DNA of 64,000 bases, taken from NCBI GenBank assembly GCA_002405805.1, contig DHMN01000051.1, positions 1 to 64,000 of the forward strand, given 5' to 3'. Both the position numbers and the translations under genes were made by a program. Below the pieces are notes generated by a model. The model saw nothing but the letters and a program-made list of their open reading frames with translations, was not told the DNA's origin and searched no databases. Positions 8,966 to 16,625 of this stretch are shown here, one piece after another. The DNA is from Cyanobacteria bacterium UBA4641 (GTDB taxonomy: Bacteria > Cyanobacteriota > Vampirovibrionia > Gastranaerophilales > Gastranaerophilaceae). Positions within the stretch are counted from its first letter, which is position 1, and every line of letters starts with the position of its first letter.

Positions 8966-9523
8966 ATGAAACACGAAACAAAAACATTAAAAAGTTCACA
9001 AAAAGTTGCCGATTTTTTAAATAGAAACAACTTACACAAAAAAGATTTTGCAGAAATGATTGGAGTTACTCTTTCTTATGTGTATAACTTGATAGATGAA
9101 TCTATTCCATTTTCGACAAGAAGTACAACGTTAGAACGAATTGCAACGGTCATGGACATTGCACCGGAAGAATTTGAAGAATACAAAATTCCGCAAGAAC
9201 CAATTTTGCAAGATGATACAATTGAACTTTTAAAAAGCCTGATTAAAGATAAAAAAATGAGTGTAGTCACATTTCTAAAGGCTTTTCCTCGAAAAAAACG
9301 AGTAGAAATCGTCGACATGCTCCGAGGAGCATATCCGATTCCGATAGATTTTAAAGAACTTTCAATGATTGGACAAATTTTAGATTTAGACAAAAATGAT
9401 ATCTATAACATCTGGGAAGAGCGTATAAAGCAGGTTTTGGAGACAAACGGGATGAATTTGAACGCAAACTCGGCATTATTAAATTCAATGTTTGAATGTG
9501 CCAGAAAACACGTTGATATCTAA
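8966..9523 (+). CDS. Helix-turn-helix (XRE-like) DNA-binding protein
   Basis: 185 residues. The N-terminal 65 residues read as a Cro/CI-type HTH: VADFLNRNNLHKKDFAEMIGV then TLSYVYNLID and a TTLERIATVMDI helix followed by FEEYKIP. The C-terminal 110 residues are helical, with LDLDKNDIYNIWEERI reminiscent of a second degenerate HTH. No known effector domain. GAGG lies before the ATG. A terminator follows, then the tRNA-Lys promoter. Target genes are unknown; autoregulation is plausible. Confidence 0.7.
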   Translation: MKHETKTLKSSQKVADFLNRNNLHKKDFAEMIGVTLSYVYNLIDESIPFSTRSTTLERIATVMDIAPEEFEEYKIPQEPILQDDTIELLKSLIKDKKMSVVTFLKAFPRKKRVEIVDMLRGAYPIPIDFKELSMIGQILDLDKNDIYNIWEERIKQVLETNGMNLNANSALLNSMFECARKHVDI

Positions 9524-9532
9524 CTTTCACAG

Positions 9533-9560
9533 AGACTCAAAAATTTTTTGAGTCTTTTTT
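9533..9560 (+). terminator. Rho-independent terminator of the HTH gene
   Basis: Inverted repeat AGACTCAA / TTGAGTCT with an A/T loop, followed by TTTTT. Confidence 0.85.
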
Positions 9561-9571
9561 GATAAAAAGTG

Positions 9572-9600
9572 TTGACAATGAAAAATGTTCTTGTTATGAT
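9572..9600 (+). promoter_or_regulatory. Consensus promoter of tRNA-Lys
   Basis: TTGACA (9572-9577), 17-base spacer, TATGAT (9595-9600). A perfect palindrome GTTCAC-gcg-GTGAAC (9603-9617) covers the expected start site. Confidence 0.85.
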
Positions 9601-9654
9601 GAGTTCACGCGGTGAACGAAACCGCAAGACACTAGAAAGTATGAATAGACATTT

Positions 9655-9727
9655 GCGCTTGTAGCTCAGCAGGTAGAGCACTCCCCTTTTAAGGGATAGG
9701 TCGCGCGTTCGAATCGCGCCAAGCGCA
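9655..9727 (+). tRNA. tRNA-Lys (anticodon TTT)
   Basis: A 73-base cloverleaf: acceptor GCGCTTG/CAAGCGC, D-arm GCTC...GAGC, anticodon loop CTTTTAA with UUU at 34-36, T-arm GCGCG-TTCGAAT-CGCGC, discriminator A. No CCA is encoded, so it depends on the CCA-adding enzyme at 60463. One mismatch closes the anticodon stem (C27-U43). Confidence 0.97.
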
Positions 9728-9740
9728 ATTTTTTATAAAG

Positions 9741-9760
9741 AAGGGTTTAAAACCCTTTTT
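9741..9760 (+). terminator. Terminator after tRNA-Lys
   Basis: AAGGG-tttaaaa-CCCTT followed by TTT. Confidence 0.7.
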
Positions 9761-9787
9761 ACTTTTAGAGACAATAAAGGGATATTT

Positions 9788-10057
9788 ATGAACATTACTC
9801 CAGTAAATAATAATACCTCATTTGGCATGAGAATAAAAACAAAAGAACACTTAACTTCACCAATCAGCAAAAGAACAATTGATGAAATTACTTTAAGAAA
9901 TGGTAGTAAAGTTTTTATTTCTACAAACTACTTTCGAAACAAATCTACAGACAGACTTATCAGAGCTTTTGACTCCATGGGGAGAATGATAAACTCTAAA
10001 TTAAAATATTACGATGCTAAAGGGAAAGCCTGCACACATTTTACGACAAATATTTAA
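9788..10057 (+). CDS. Small SFG-motif protein (89 aa), function unknown
   Basis: Begins MNITPVNNNTSFGMRIK, the N-terminal pattern shared by seven other proteins in this window (Met, hydrophobic at position 3, polar Asn/Gln/Ser linker, then Ser/Thr-Phe-Gly). The rest is basic with a predicted beta-rich part (KVFISTNYF) and no membrane segment. AAAGG precedes ATG. It ends seven bases from the convergent 606-residue gene, with no terminator between. No family recognised. Confidence 0.75.
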   Translation: MNITPVNNNTSFGMRIKTKEHLTSPISKRTIDEITLRNGSKVFISTNYFRNKSTDRLIRAFDSMGRMINSKLKYYDAKGKACTHFTTNI

Positions 10058-10064
10058 GTTAAAT

Positions 10065-11885
10065 TTATTTTATAGGCAAATTAAAAACTTTCGCAATTTC
10101 TTCAAGTGAGGCTTTTTTCTTTACTAATTCACAAGCTTTTAGTACATCATCATTAGTTTGAACAACACCTTTATCTAGCCCTGCATCAAACAATTTTTGA
10201 TACTTAATTTTCATTGAAGATGCCATATTATATGGAAACTTATACTTTAAAACTAATTTTGAAAAAAGATTCTCAATGTCTTTTGTATAATTTACAATTA
10301 CATCAGCGTTCTTCATAATTACGTCAGTATGTTCTCTATGAAATGATAAATCATCAAGAAGTAAATCTATATCACTTCCTTTATAATTTTCTTTTGCATG
10401 AGTGATAAAATTTTTAACATCATCATTAAAAGATTTTTTACTTTGGGTAACTTCAAATAATAGATTTAATAATGGCTTACTTACAGCAGTTTTGCCATCT
10501 TTAGCTGTTACAGTGCATAAAGGAATAGCCTCTGTTAAAATTCTTGAAGTTTCATCATGAGGGAAATTTCTAATAAGTTTTTCTGCATCATTGATGCAAC
10601 GCAAAGTTTCATTCAAATTAGATTTGTCATAAACATCTTTTACAAAGTTCAACAATATCGCATCTTTTGAAGATATACCATCTTTGAGTTTTAATTTCTC
10701 ATACTCAGATTCAATATGATTTAGGATGTTTTCTTTCTTTACTCTATTTGTTGTCTCTGTCATAATTTCAGACTTGAAATTATTGATATTTTTTCTGTAC
10801 TGAGCTAATTCATCAATATTGCGAGTTATAAAATCTCTGTCGATATTTTCAGTATTAAGCAAATTTTTTGCGACCTCAAAATATTCATGTCTTGGAGATT
10901 TGATATCACCTGTTATAATTTTTGATACAAATTGCGAATCTGCCAAAGTCCAATCTGAAGGAACATTAGCTGGCATAACACTTTTACCATCTTTTACATT
11001 TGGCAATCGTTTCATTATACAGGCTAATTCACATGCCTCATGATTTAGAACTGCACCGTTACCCATATTAAAAGAGCAAGCTTTTAGCACCTTGTCTGTA
11101 GTTTTTTCATCAAAGCGTCTCATTAATCTTGGATAATAATCTCTATACACTATATCTAAATACTCATCGCCATTTGTATATTTTTTAACGATTGAAGCTT
11201 TTTTATTCGGATTTTTAGTTAAGAACTCAAATAGAGCTGCACTTGGAATAGTTTCACCATTAGCTTTTTTAATAACAGATTTTTCTAACAATCGGATAAC
11301 TAAAGGCTCGGCAACTCTACGTTCAGTCATAGCATTCACAGCAATATTTGCGAAATCTCTGGCTAAAGCATCATCAACTTTTATATTTTTATCCCAAGTG
11401 TTTGGTATAATATCATAAAGCATGTGAATAAATTTAAGTTTTTTAACATTATTTGCAGACATATCTGTATTATGAGCATAATTTACACCAATATCTCTAC
11501 CTGTATAAACCATATCAGTATATTGAGCAGGAAGTGGAACATCATCCGGAGCATACTTAGAAGGCAATATATAGAGTCGGTCTTTTGACCTGTTAAAAAG
11601 TTCACTCATTCTTTGGCTATCTTCAATTTCGCCCATTTCTTTTCTTAATTGAGCTTTTTCAAAAGACATTTTTTCAACAAAATCTTCTTTTGGGTAAGAG
11701 TACATCAAAGTTCTTTTAGGAGACTTGCCGACAACATAAGAAACTATTTCGCCATCAATATCAGTGACAGGAGTATAACTTTTTGAAAGTTTACACTGCA
11801 TTTTATCAGGCTTTACCTCTATTAAAAATTTTTTACCTGCAATATCTTTAACAATATTTGCAACAGAAGAACAATAAATACGCAT
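10065..11885 (-). CDS. Hypothetical helical protein, 606 aa
   Basis: I do not recognise it. The N-terminal 100 residues are beta-rich (IEVKPDKMQCKL, DGEIVSYVVGKSPKRTLMYSYP), the remainder is a long alpha-helical body of charged helices without coiled-coil heptads of note, ending VKKKASLEEIAKVFNLP, which looks like a small HTH-like helix pair. No signal peptide or membrane segment. AAAGGTTAG lies upstream of ATG and a TATAAT box about 30 bases upstream. Codon use matches its neighbours, so recent transfer is not indicated. Confidence 0.75.
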   Translation of the reverse strand: MRIYCSSVANIVKDIAGKKFLIEVKPDKMQCKLSKSYTPVTDIDGEIVSYVVGKSPKRTLMYSYPKEDFVEKMSFEKAQLRKEMGEIEDSQRMSELFNRSKDRLYILPSKYAPDDVPLPAQYTDMVYTGRDIGVNYAHNTDMSANNVKKLKFIHMLYDIIPNTWDKNIKVDDALARDFANIAVNAMTERRVAEPLVIRLLEKSVIKKANGETIPSAALFEFLTKNPNKKASIVKKYTNGDEYLDIVYRDYYPRLMRRFDEKTTDKVLKACSFNMGNGAVLNHEACELACIMKRLPNVKDGKSVMPANVPSDWTLADSQFVSKIITGDIKSPRHEYFEVAKNLLNTENIDRDFITRNIDELAQYRKNINNFKSEIMTETTNRVKKENILNHIESEYEKLKLKDGISSKDAILLNFVKDVYDKSNLNETLRCINDAEKLIRNFPHDETSRILTEAIPLCTVTAKDGKTAVSKPLLNLLFEVTQSKKSFNDDVKNFITHAKENYKGSDIDLLLDDLSFHREHTDVIMKNADVIVNYTKDIENLFSKLVLKYKFPYNMASSMKIKYQKLFDAGLDKGVVQTNDDVLKACELVKKKASLEEIAKVFNLPIK

Positions 11886-11985
11886 TAAAAAACTAACCTT
11901 TCTTACCTACTATTATAAAAGATTTGAACACAAAAGTATTTGCTGATAAAAATACACAGATTAACAATTATTTACATGTTATAAA

Positions 11986-12618
11986 TTAATCATCTGAATT
12001 TACAAATGATTCTTTGCCATTTTCTATTACTATGGCTGTTAATGGAGCATTTTTATATTTTCCGCAGCCTGTATCTATGCAAATTTTATCATCTTTAATT
12101 AACGGAGAATCAAATTCCGTATGACCGAAAATTATTTTGTATGGAAAATCATGTTTTCTGTTAAAAAATTCACTTCTTATATAGACAATATCAACAAGAC
12201 TTTGCTTTTCTAAAGGTAAACCTATACGAAAACCGGCATGGACAAACAAATAATTATCTTGGATATGATAAGGTTTTAAATTACTAAAGAAATCGCCATG
12301 GATTTTCATAATATTTTCAAAACTGCCATAACTTCTAACCGTAGCATCACCACCATAATTCCAAAATAAATAATTGTAATAATCATCAGAATTGGCATGC
12401 AGCATTGCATATTCGTGCGAACCGATAAGGTAAACGCAATTACAAACATTTTGCATTTCTATAACCTTGTCTACAACCTCTTTTGATTTTGCGCCCCTAT
12501 CAATGTAGTCACCCATAAACACAATGGTATCGTCTTTTTGAGGTGATACATTATCTAATACAGCGCAAAGTTTTTCGTATTCGCCATGTATATCTGTGAT
12601 ACCGATTATTCTTGCCAT
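11986..12618 (-). CDS. Calcineurin-like metallophosphoesterase (PPP-type), with GSHE in place of GNHE
   Basis: 210 residues, the size of small bacterial Ser/Thr or diadenosine-type phosphatases. The family metal-binding blocks appear in order: GITDIHG (about residues 5-11), FMGDYIDRG (34-42), LIGSHEYAML, FVHAG, FGHTEF and IDTGCG. The usual GNHE motif is GSHE here, replacing an Asn that normally bridges metal and phosphate, so activity may be altered. Substrate unknown. There is no Shine-Dalgarno; a TAAAAT box ends six bases before the ATG, implying a leaderless mRNA. Confidence 0.88.
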   Translation of the reverse strand: MARIIGITDIHGEYEKLCAVLDNVSPQKDDTIVFMGDYIDRGAKSKEVVDKVIEMQNVCNCVYLIGSHEYAMLHANSDDYYNYLFWNYGGDATVRSYGSFENIMKIHGDFFSNLKPYHIQDNYLFVHAGFRIGLPLEKQSLVDIVYIRSEFFNRKHDFPYKIIFGHTEFDSPLIKDDKICIDTGCGKYKNAPLTAIVIENGKESFVNSDD

Positions 12619-12624
12619 AACAAA

Positions 12625-12653
12625 ATTTTATAATAAATTCCTGCCAAAAACAA
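12625..12653 (-). promoter_or_regulatory. Promoter of the phosphoesterase gene, likely leaderless
   Basis: Minus strand TTGTTT, 17-base spacer, TAAAAT, six bases, ATG. Confidence 0.6.
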
Positions 12654-12700
12654 GAAAATCCGCACAAAACAACATGTGCAAGATTTTCTCGTCTAAAAAT

Positions 12701-13429
12701 TTATCTAACTTCAAATGTCACATTTGATACGGCTGTAATTTTCTTCTCAATAGTGGAAGTATCGTTTATACCCATATCAGAAACATCAGTAGAATCTACA
12801 GGCGTGATTTGGAACACACCCATTTGTACGGATTGAATTTTTCCGACATGATTGTTAGTTGATTTCAACATTGCAGAAGCTCTTTGTTTAGCATCTGTTG
12901 TTGCTTTATTTAACAATTGAACTTTCAAATCAGGCAACTTAGAGTAAGAATAACTGGTTGAGCGCACATCAATATCTATCCCCTTATCCATCAATGAAGC
13001 AATATCTAGTGATGCATTTTTTATTTTATTAACATCAGAAGATTTTACAGTTACAGTTTGAGACAAATTGTAATAATCGGTTTCATTTGTTGTTACACCG
13101 TTTGGAGCCATTTTATAAGTCACGTAACCGTTTATTGACTTGATATTAACATCATTATTTACATCAAAACCTTTGGAGCCTAAATAGCTCAAAACTTCAG
13201 GCAATTGTTTTTTCGCTGTGGCATAAGCTAACGCTTTGGTCGGCTTTTTTACATTCAAAGACAACTCCATATTCCCTGAATCAGACTTGACAATTTCGTA
13301 AGCTGAACCTGTTACGGTAACTGAATGTTTTGCAAATGGAGAAACACCGGATTTAACTGCAACAATTAATCCAAAAGCCAACAATAAACCAAGAATTGCA
13401 ATTTGTAATTTTTCTATTCTCTCTAACAT
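12701..13429 (-). CDS. SIMPL-domain (DUF541) envelope protein
   Basis: 242 residues. An N-terminal membrane segment (IAILGLLLAFGLIVAV, about residues 10-25) is followed by a SIMPL domain: SVTVTGSAYEIVKSD, the helix AYATAKKQLPEVLSYL, the YYNLSQTVTV strand, KATTDAKQRASAML and a final VSNVTFEVR strand. Related proteins (BP26, YggE) are periplasmic or outer-membrane-associated, form ring-like oligomers and are linked to stress tolerance; the molecular role is not settled. AGGAG precedes ATG. Divergent from the glycogen-synthase-like gene. Confidence 0.9.
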   Translation of the reverse strand: MLERIEKLQIAILGLLLAFGLIVAVKSGVSPFAKHSVTVTGSAYEIVKSDSGNMELSLNVKKPTKALAYATAKKQLPEVLSYLGSKGFDVNNDVNIKSINGYVTYKMAPNGVTTNETDYYNLSQTVTVKSSDVNKIKNASLDIASLMDKGIDIDVRSTSYSYSKLPDLKVQLLNKATTDAKQRASAMLKSTNNHVGKIQSVQMGVFQITPVDSTDVSDMGINDTSTIEKKITAVSNVTFEVR

Positions 13430-13591
13430 ATTAAAACTCCTTTACGCTTTATCAACTATATTATTATCACAATTAAAATAAAAAACAATATCCTAAATAT
13501 TATTCTACTTAATACTTTACATTAATTATTTAACATTCTAAAATAATGTTATCTGCATACAAATTAGTGTTTGTAACATTTTGTTTATATT

Positions 13592-13638
13592 TTGTTAAAT
13601 GACTAGCAAAAGTTATATTTCCACGGTTTATAACTTTT
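13592..13638 (+). promoter_or_regulatory. Promoter and inverted repeat upstream of the GT5 gene
   Basis: TTGTTA (13592-13597), 16-base spacer, TATATT (13614-13619). A 9-bp inverted repeat AAAAGTTAT (13609-13617) / ATAACTTTT (13630-13638) spans the -10 box and start site, which is where a repressor would bind. Confidence 0.5.
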
Positions 13639-13657
13639 GGAAAGGGGCAACATGGCA

Positions 13658-16504
13658 ATGGTTTCAAAAATAACCTTTAGGGGAGAAAATTCCACAAACT
13701 TACTGGACAAAATAAAGTCCAATCAAAAGAACACACAATCCGGAGTAAATACAAATCCTCAACCGGAGACAACTTCAACTCCTGCAAAAGATACGAAAAC
13801 TCTCACGACTACGACGAAACCTGACAATACGATGACGTATGTTTCATCAGCCGTTGCTCTTGCGGCACTTGGTGTTACAACTTATGTTGCCGTTAAAAAC
13901 GGTAAACTAAATAAAGCCTTGGGCGAAGTTACCCATGAACTGGCAGATACAAAACAACATTTAACAGACAGCATCCACCATGGATTAAGTGAGGCTGACA
14001 GAAAGATTCAGGAACTTGGGAAATGGCAGGATGGACAAGTCGAAGGAGTTGCTAAAAAAGTTGAAGAGGCTGAACAACACATAAAAGATTTAGGCAAATG
14101 GCAAGACGGACAAATTGAGGGCGCAAAACAAGAATTAAACACAAAAATTGACTCTCTATCAGGAGCCGTAAAAGCCGCAGGTGCTCAAGAAATATTAACT
14201 GAACCTGTAAATATCAACGGATTAGAAATGCAGCTTGCAAAAGTTATGCATGGTTATGGCAAAAACCAAGGTATATTAGAAAAAGAACTCAGAAGTGAAG
14301 CGACAAAACGAATTTTTGGTATCGTTGACCGTTCAAAAATCACTCCACCTGATGAAATTATGGTTAGAGTTCCAACCTCTGAATTTAAAGGATTTTCTAG
14401 CACAGGTGGTATGTCAATCGTACCGAGAGAAGTTGTTGCAAACCTTGGCGCAATAATTAACAGCAAACAAAAAGCCAAAATTGTTGTGGATACTCCACTA
14501 TACTTAGGTCAAGTTGAAGACAAAGTTTATTACTCAATCGTTAAACAAGCTGACGGTACATATAATTATGTAAGTTCAAAAATGGACAAACCAATGGCTA
14601 AGCTAGAAAAAATCGACACAATGAAGTTGCCGATTTATACAGACAAAGGCAAAACGAATGAGGCCGTTGAAGTTTATATGGCAAAAGGCATGGAACAACA
14701 AGTTGATTTGAAATTGCTTGTACCATGGCTTGAAAAAGACTTGTCAGATGAAATTACAAAAGCTATTGAAAAAGGTCATCCGTTTGAAATTAACACAGAC
14801 ATCTTGAGAGTTAAATTCAAACCTGAACAAGGAATGACAAAACCTGTAGCTACGGTAAAATATGACGCTGTATTCTATAAACATGACAAGTTCAGAATGG
14901 ACGGTCCGGTTGTAGATGGCGCAGCTAAAAATATTTATAACAACCTAACTCATGAGGCAGGCGAAACAGAAAGATTTATCTACTTTGATAAATTCTTCTA
15001 TGAACACTTACTCAGAAACGCTGAAAGTTCAGATGTTCCATTAAGAGCTGATTTAATTATTGGAAACGATTGGCAAACAGGCGGTATCAGTGCAATGACA
15101 AGATTGCTTACTACTGCTAAAAAATATTTCGGACTAGACCCTAAAGTTGCCGACAAGATTTACAACACACCGATTATGACAATTATGCACAACGCAGGAT
15201 TATCAGGTGATAGTTGGCACTCTCAACCTAAGTTACTAAATATTATGTTTGGCGAACATGCCGCAGTAATTGCGAAAAACGCTTGGATGCCGAAAAATGC
15301 AAACCTTAACGCGGATTCATTAAACGGCTTGTTCCACGGAACGAATTTGAACCCACAAACAATGGCTGCAGCTTATTCTGATGTAATTACACCTGTATCA
15401 AAAGGTTACGGACATGAAATGGCATCTCACAGCGGATTTGGTGGCGGGAACCACGATATCTACAGAATGAGAGCAAGATACAACGAATTTGGCGACATTG
15501 AACACATCAAATACTTGGCTCGTCAAAATGATTTGGATTACACAAAAGTTCCACAAGAAAATATCAGCTACAGACCAATTACCAACAGTTGTGACAGGGT
15601 AAATAACACTCTAACAGAACAATTGGCAAGAAAAATCGAATACAATTTGGGCTTAGAAAAAGGAGTACTAAAAACTTTTGACGGAAAAACTCCTGTAATT
15701 GATGTTCACAACCACAACAAAGAAGTTTACTTAAACAAAGTTATTTCAGATATCAACTTGGCAAGAAGTAAAAAAGCCAACCCAATGAATATTGAGTTAC
15801 CTGAATTAACAAACCTTGAAGGGGTAAACAAAGACACAATGGTTGTATCAACAGCAGGTCGTATCGTTGACCAAAAAGGTTTAGATATCTTTGCGGAGGC
15901 TATTGATGAAATTCTTACTCGCCACCACGATGAGGCAAACCTACCGGTATTCTATGCTCAAGGTGTTGGTGACAAAGTATATATCGACAAAATGCTTGAA
16001 ATCAAAAATAGAATCAAAGACAAATTTGGAGAAAAAGCTGCTGAAAGAATTGTATTTGCAAAATTATTCAGTGAACCGGGAAGATATGACGGCTGTAAGT
16101 TAATGTCAGACTTCACAGTAATGTCAAGCTGGTTTGAACCATGCGGACTTGTTCATAAAGAAATCGCAGCATTTAGCGGTTCTATCCCTATTGTAAACAA
16201 AGTCGGCGGTTTGACTGATGGTTTAACAGACGGAGTTAATGCTATTTTTGCAGACTTCAAACCTAAATTTGAAAACTACAATGATGCGATTAACTTTAAC
16301 AGAAAAGCATTCGCCGATGCAATAGAAAGAGCTATGACTCTATTTAAAGATAAACCAAAATTTGCGCAAGTATTAACAAATTCATTTGAACTTGACCACA
16401 GCTGGTTAAGACCTACAGGTGCAATAAAAGAATACGTTAAAACTTTCGTTGACTTGAAAGTTTTAAAACCTGAAATTCTTGACTATGCTCAAAAAGCTCA
16501 ATAA
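13658..16504 (+). CDS. Membrane-tethered GT5 glycogen/starch-synthase-like protein
   Basis: 948 residues, about twice a bacterial GlgA. Start chosen at the ATG ten bases after AAAGGGG; an ATG two codons upstream is possible. The N-terminus MVSKITFRGEN carries the SFG-like tag, then a Thr/Pro-rich linker, a membrane helix (YVSSAVALAALGVTTYVAV, about 62-80), and a coiled coil with two copies of LGKWQDGQ(V/I)EG. The C-terminal about 730 residues are a divergent GT-B enzyme: DLIIGNDWQTG, MHNAGLSG, TAGRIVDQKGLD and SWFEPCG match glycogen synthase, which transfers glucose from ADP-glucose to alpha-1,4-glucan. The usual KxGGLxDV loop reads STGGMSIVP, so the Lys is missing and activity or donor may differ. 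Single-gene unit with promoter and terminator. Confidence 0.75.
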   Translation: MVSKITFRGENSTNLLDKIKSNQKNTQSGVNTNPQPETTSTPAKDTKTLTTTTKPDNTMTYVSSAVALAALGVTTYVAVKNGKLNKALGEVTHELADTKQHLTDSIHHGLSEADRKIQELGKWQDGQVEGVAKKVEEAEQHIKDLGKWQDGQIEGAKQELNTKIDSLSGAVKAAGAQEILTEPVNINGLEMQLAKVMHGYGKNQGILEKELRSEATKRIFGIVDRSKITPPDEIMVRVPTSEFKGFSSTGGMSIVPREVVANLGAIINSKQKAKIVVDTPLYLGQVEDKVYYSIVKQADGTYNYVSSKMDKPMAKLEKIDTMKLPIYTDKGKTNEAVEVYMAKGMEQQVDLKLLVPWLEKDLSDEITKAIEKGHPFEINTDILRVKFKPEQGMTKPVATVKYDAVFYKHDKFRMDGPVVDGAAKNIYNNLTHEAGETERFIYFDKFFYEHLLRNAESSDVPLRADLIIGNDWQTGGISAMTRLLTTAKKYFGLDPKVADKIYNTPIMTIMHNAGLSGDSWHSQPKLLNIMFGEHAAVIAKNAWMPKNANLNADSLNGLFHGTNLNPQTMAAAYSDVITPVSKGYGHEMASHSGFGGGNHDIYRMRARYNEFGDIEHIKYLARQNDLDYTKVPQENISYRPITNSCDRVNNTLTEQLARKIEYNLGLEKGVLKTFDGKTPVIDVHNHNKEVYLNKVISDINLARSKKANPMNIELPELTNLEGVNKDTMVVSTAGRIVDQKGLDIFAEAIDEILTRHHDEANLPVFYAQGVGDKVYIDKMLEIKNRIKDKFGEKAAERIVFAKLFSEPGRYDGCKLMSDFTVMSSWFEPCGLVHKEIAAFSGSIPIVNKVGGLTDGLTDGVNAIFADFKPKFENYNDAINFNRKAFADAIERAMTLFKDKPKFAQVLTNSFELDHSWLRPTGAIKEYVKTFVDLKVLKPEILDYAQKAQ

Positions 16505-16519
16505 ACGAACATAAACAAT

Positions 16520-16565
16520 GGATTGCTACAGTCGCGCTATTCGCATCATAGCAATGTCATTGCAA
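16520..16565. repeat. GGATTGC family dispersed repeat
   Basis: GGATTGCTACAGTCGCGCT followed by TAGCAATGTCATTGCA; the same opening appears at 49773. Confidence 0.65.
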
Positions 16566-16569
16566 ATAA

Positions 16570-16600
16570 AAAAGGCGAAGATTAAAAATCTTCGCCTTTT
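16570..16600. terminator. Bidirectional terminator between GT5 gene and clpC
   Basis: A 14-bp perfect stem AAAAGGCGAAGATT / AATCTTCGCCTTTT with an AAA loop; T runs on both strands serve both convergent genes. Confidence 0.95.
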
Positions 16601-16625
16601 AAAAATTCATTAGACTATGAACAAA

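Noticed and set aside
9572..9600. Integrated phage or mobile island next to tRNA-Lys
   Set aside because: No integrase, no transposase, no att-like duplication of the tRNA 3' end; neighbours look ordinary.
13637..13657. Earlier TTG start for the GT5 gene
   Set aside because: ATG at 13658 or 13652 lies after AAAGGGG; the TTG start has no site.
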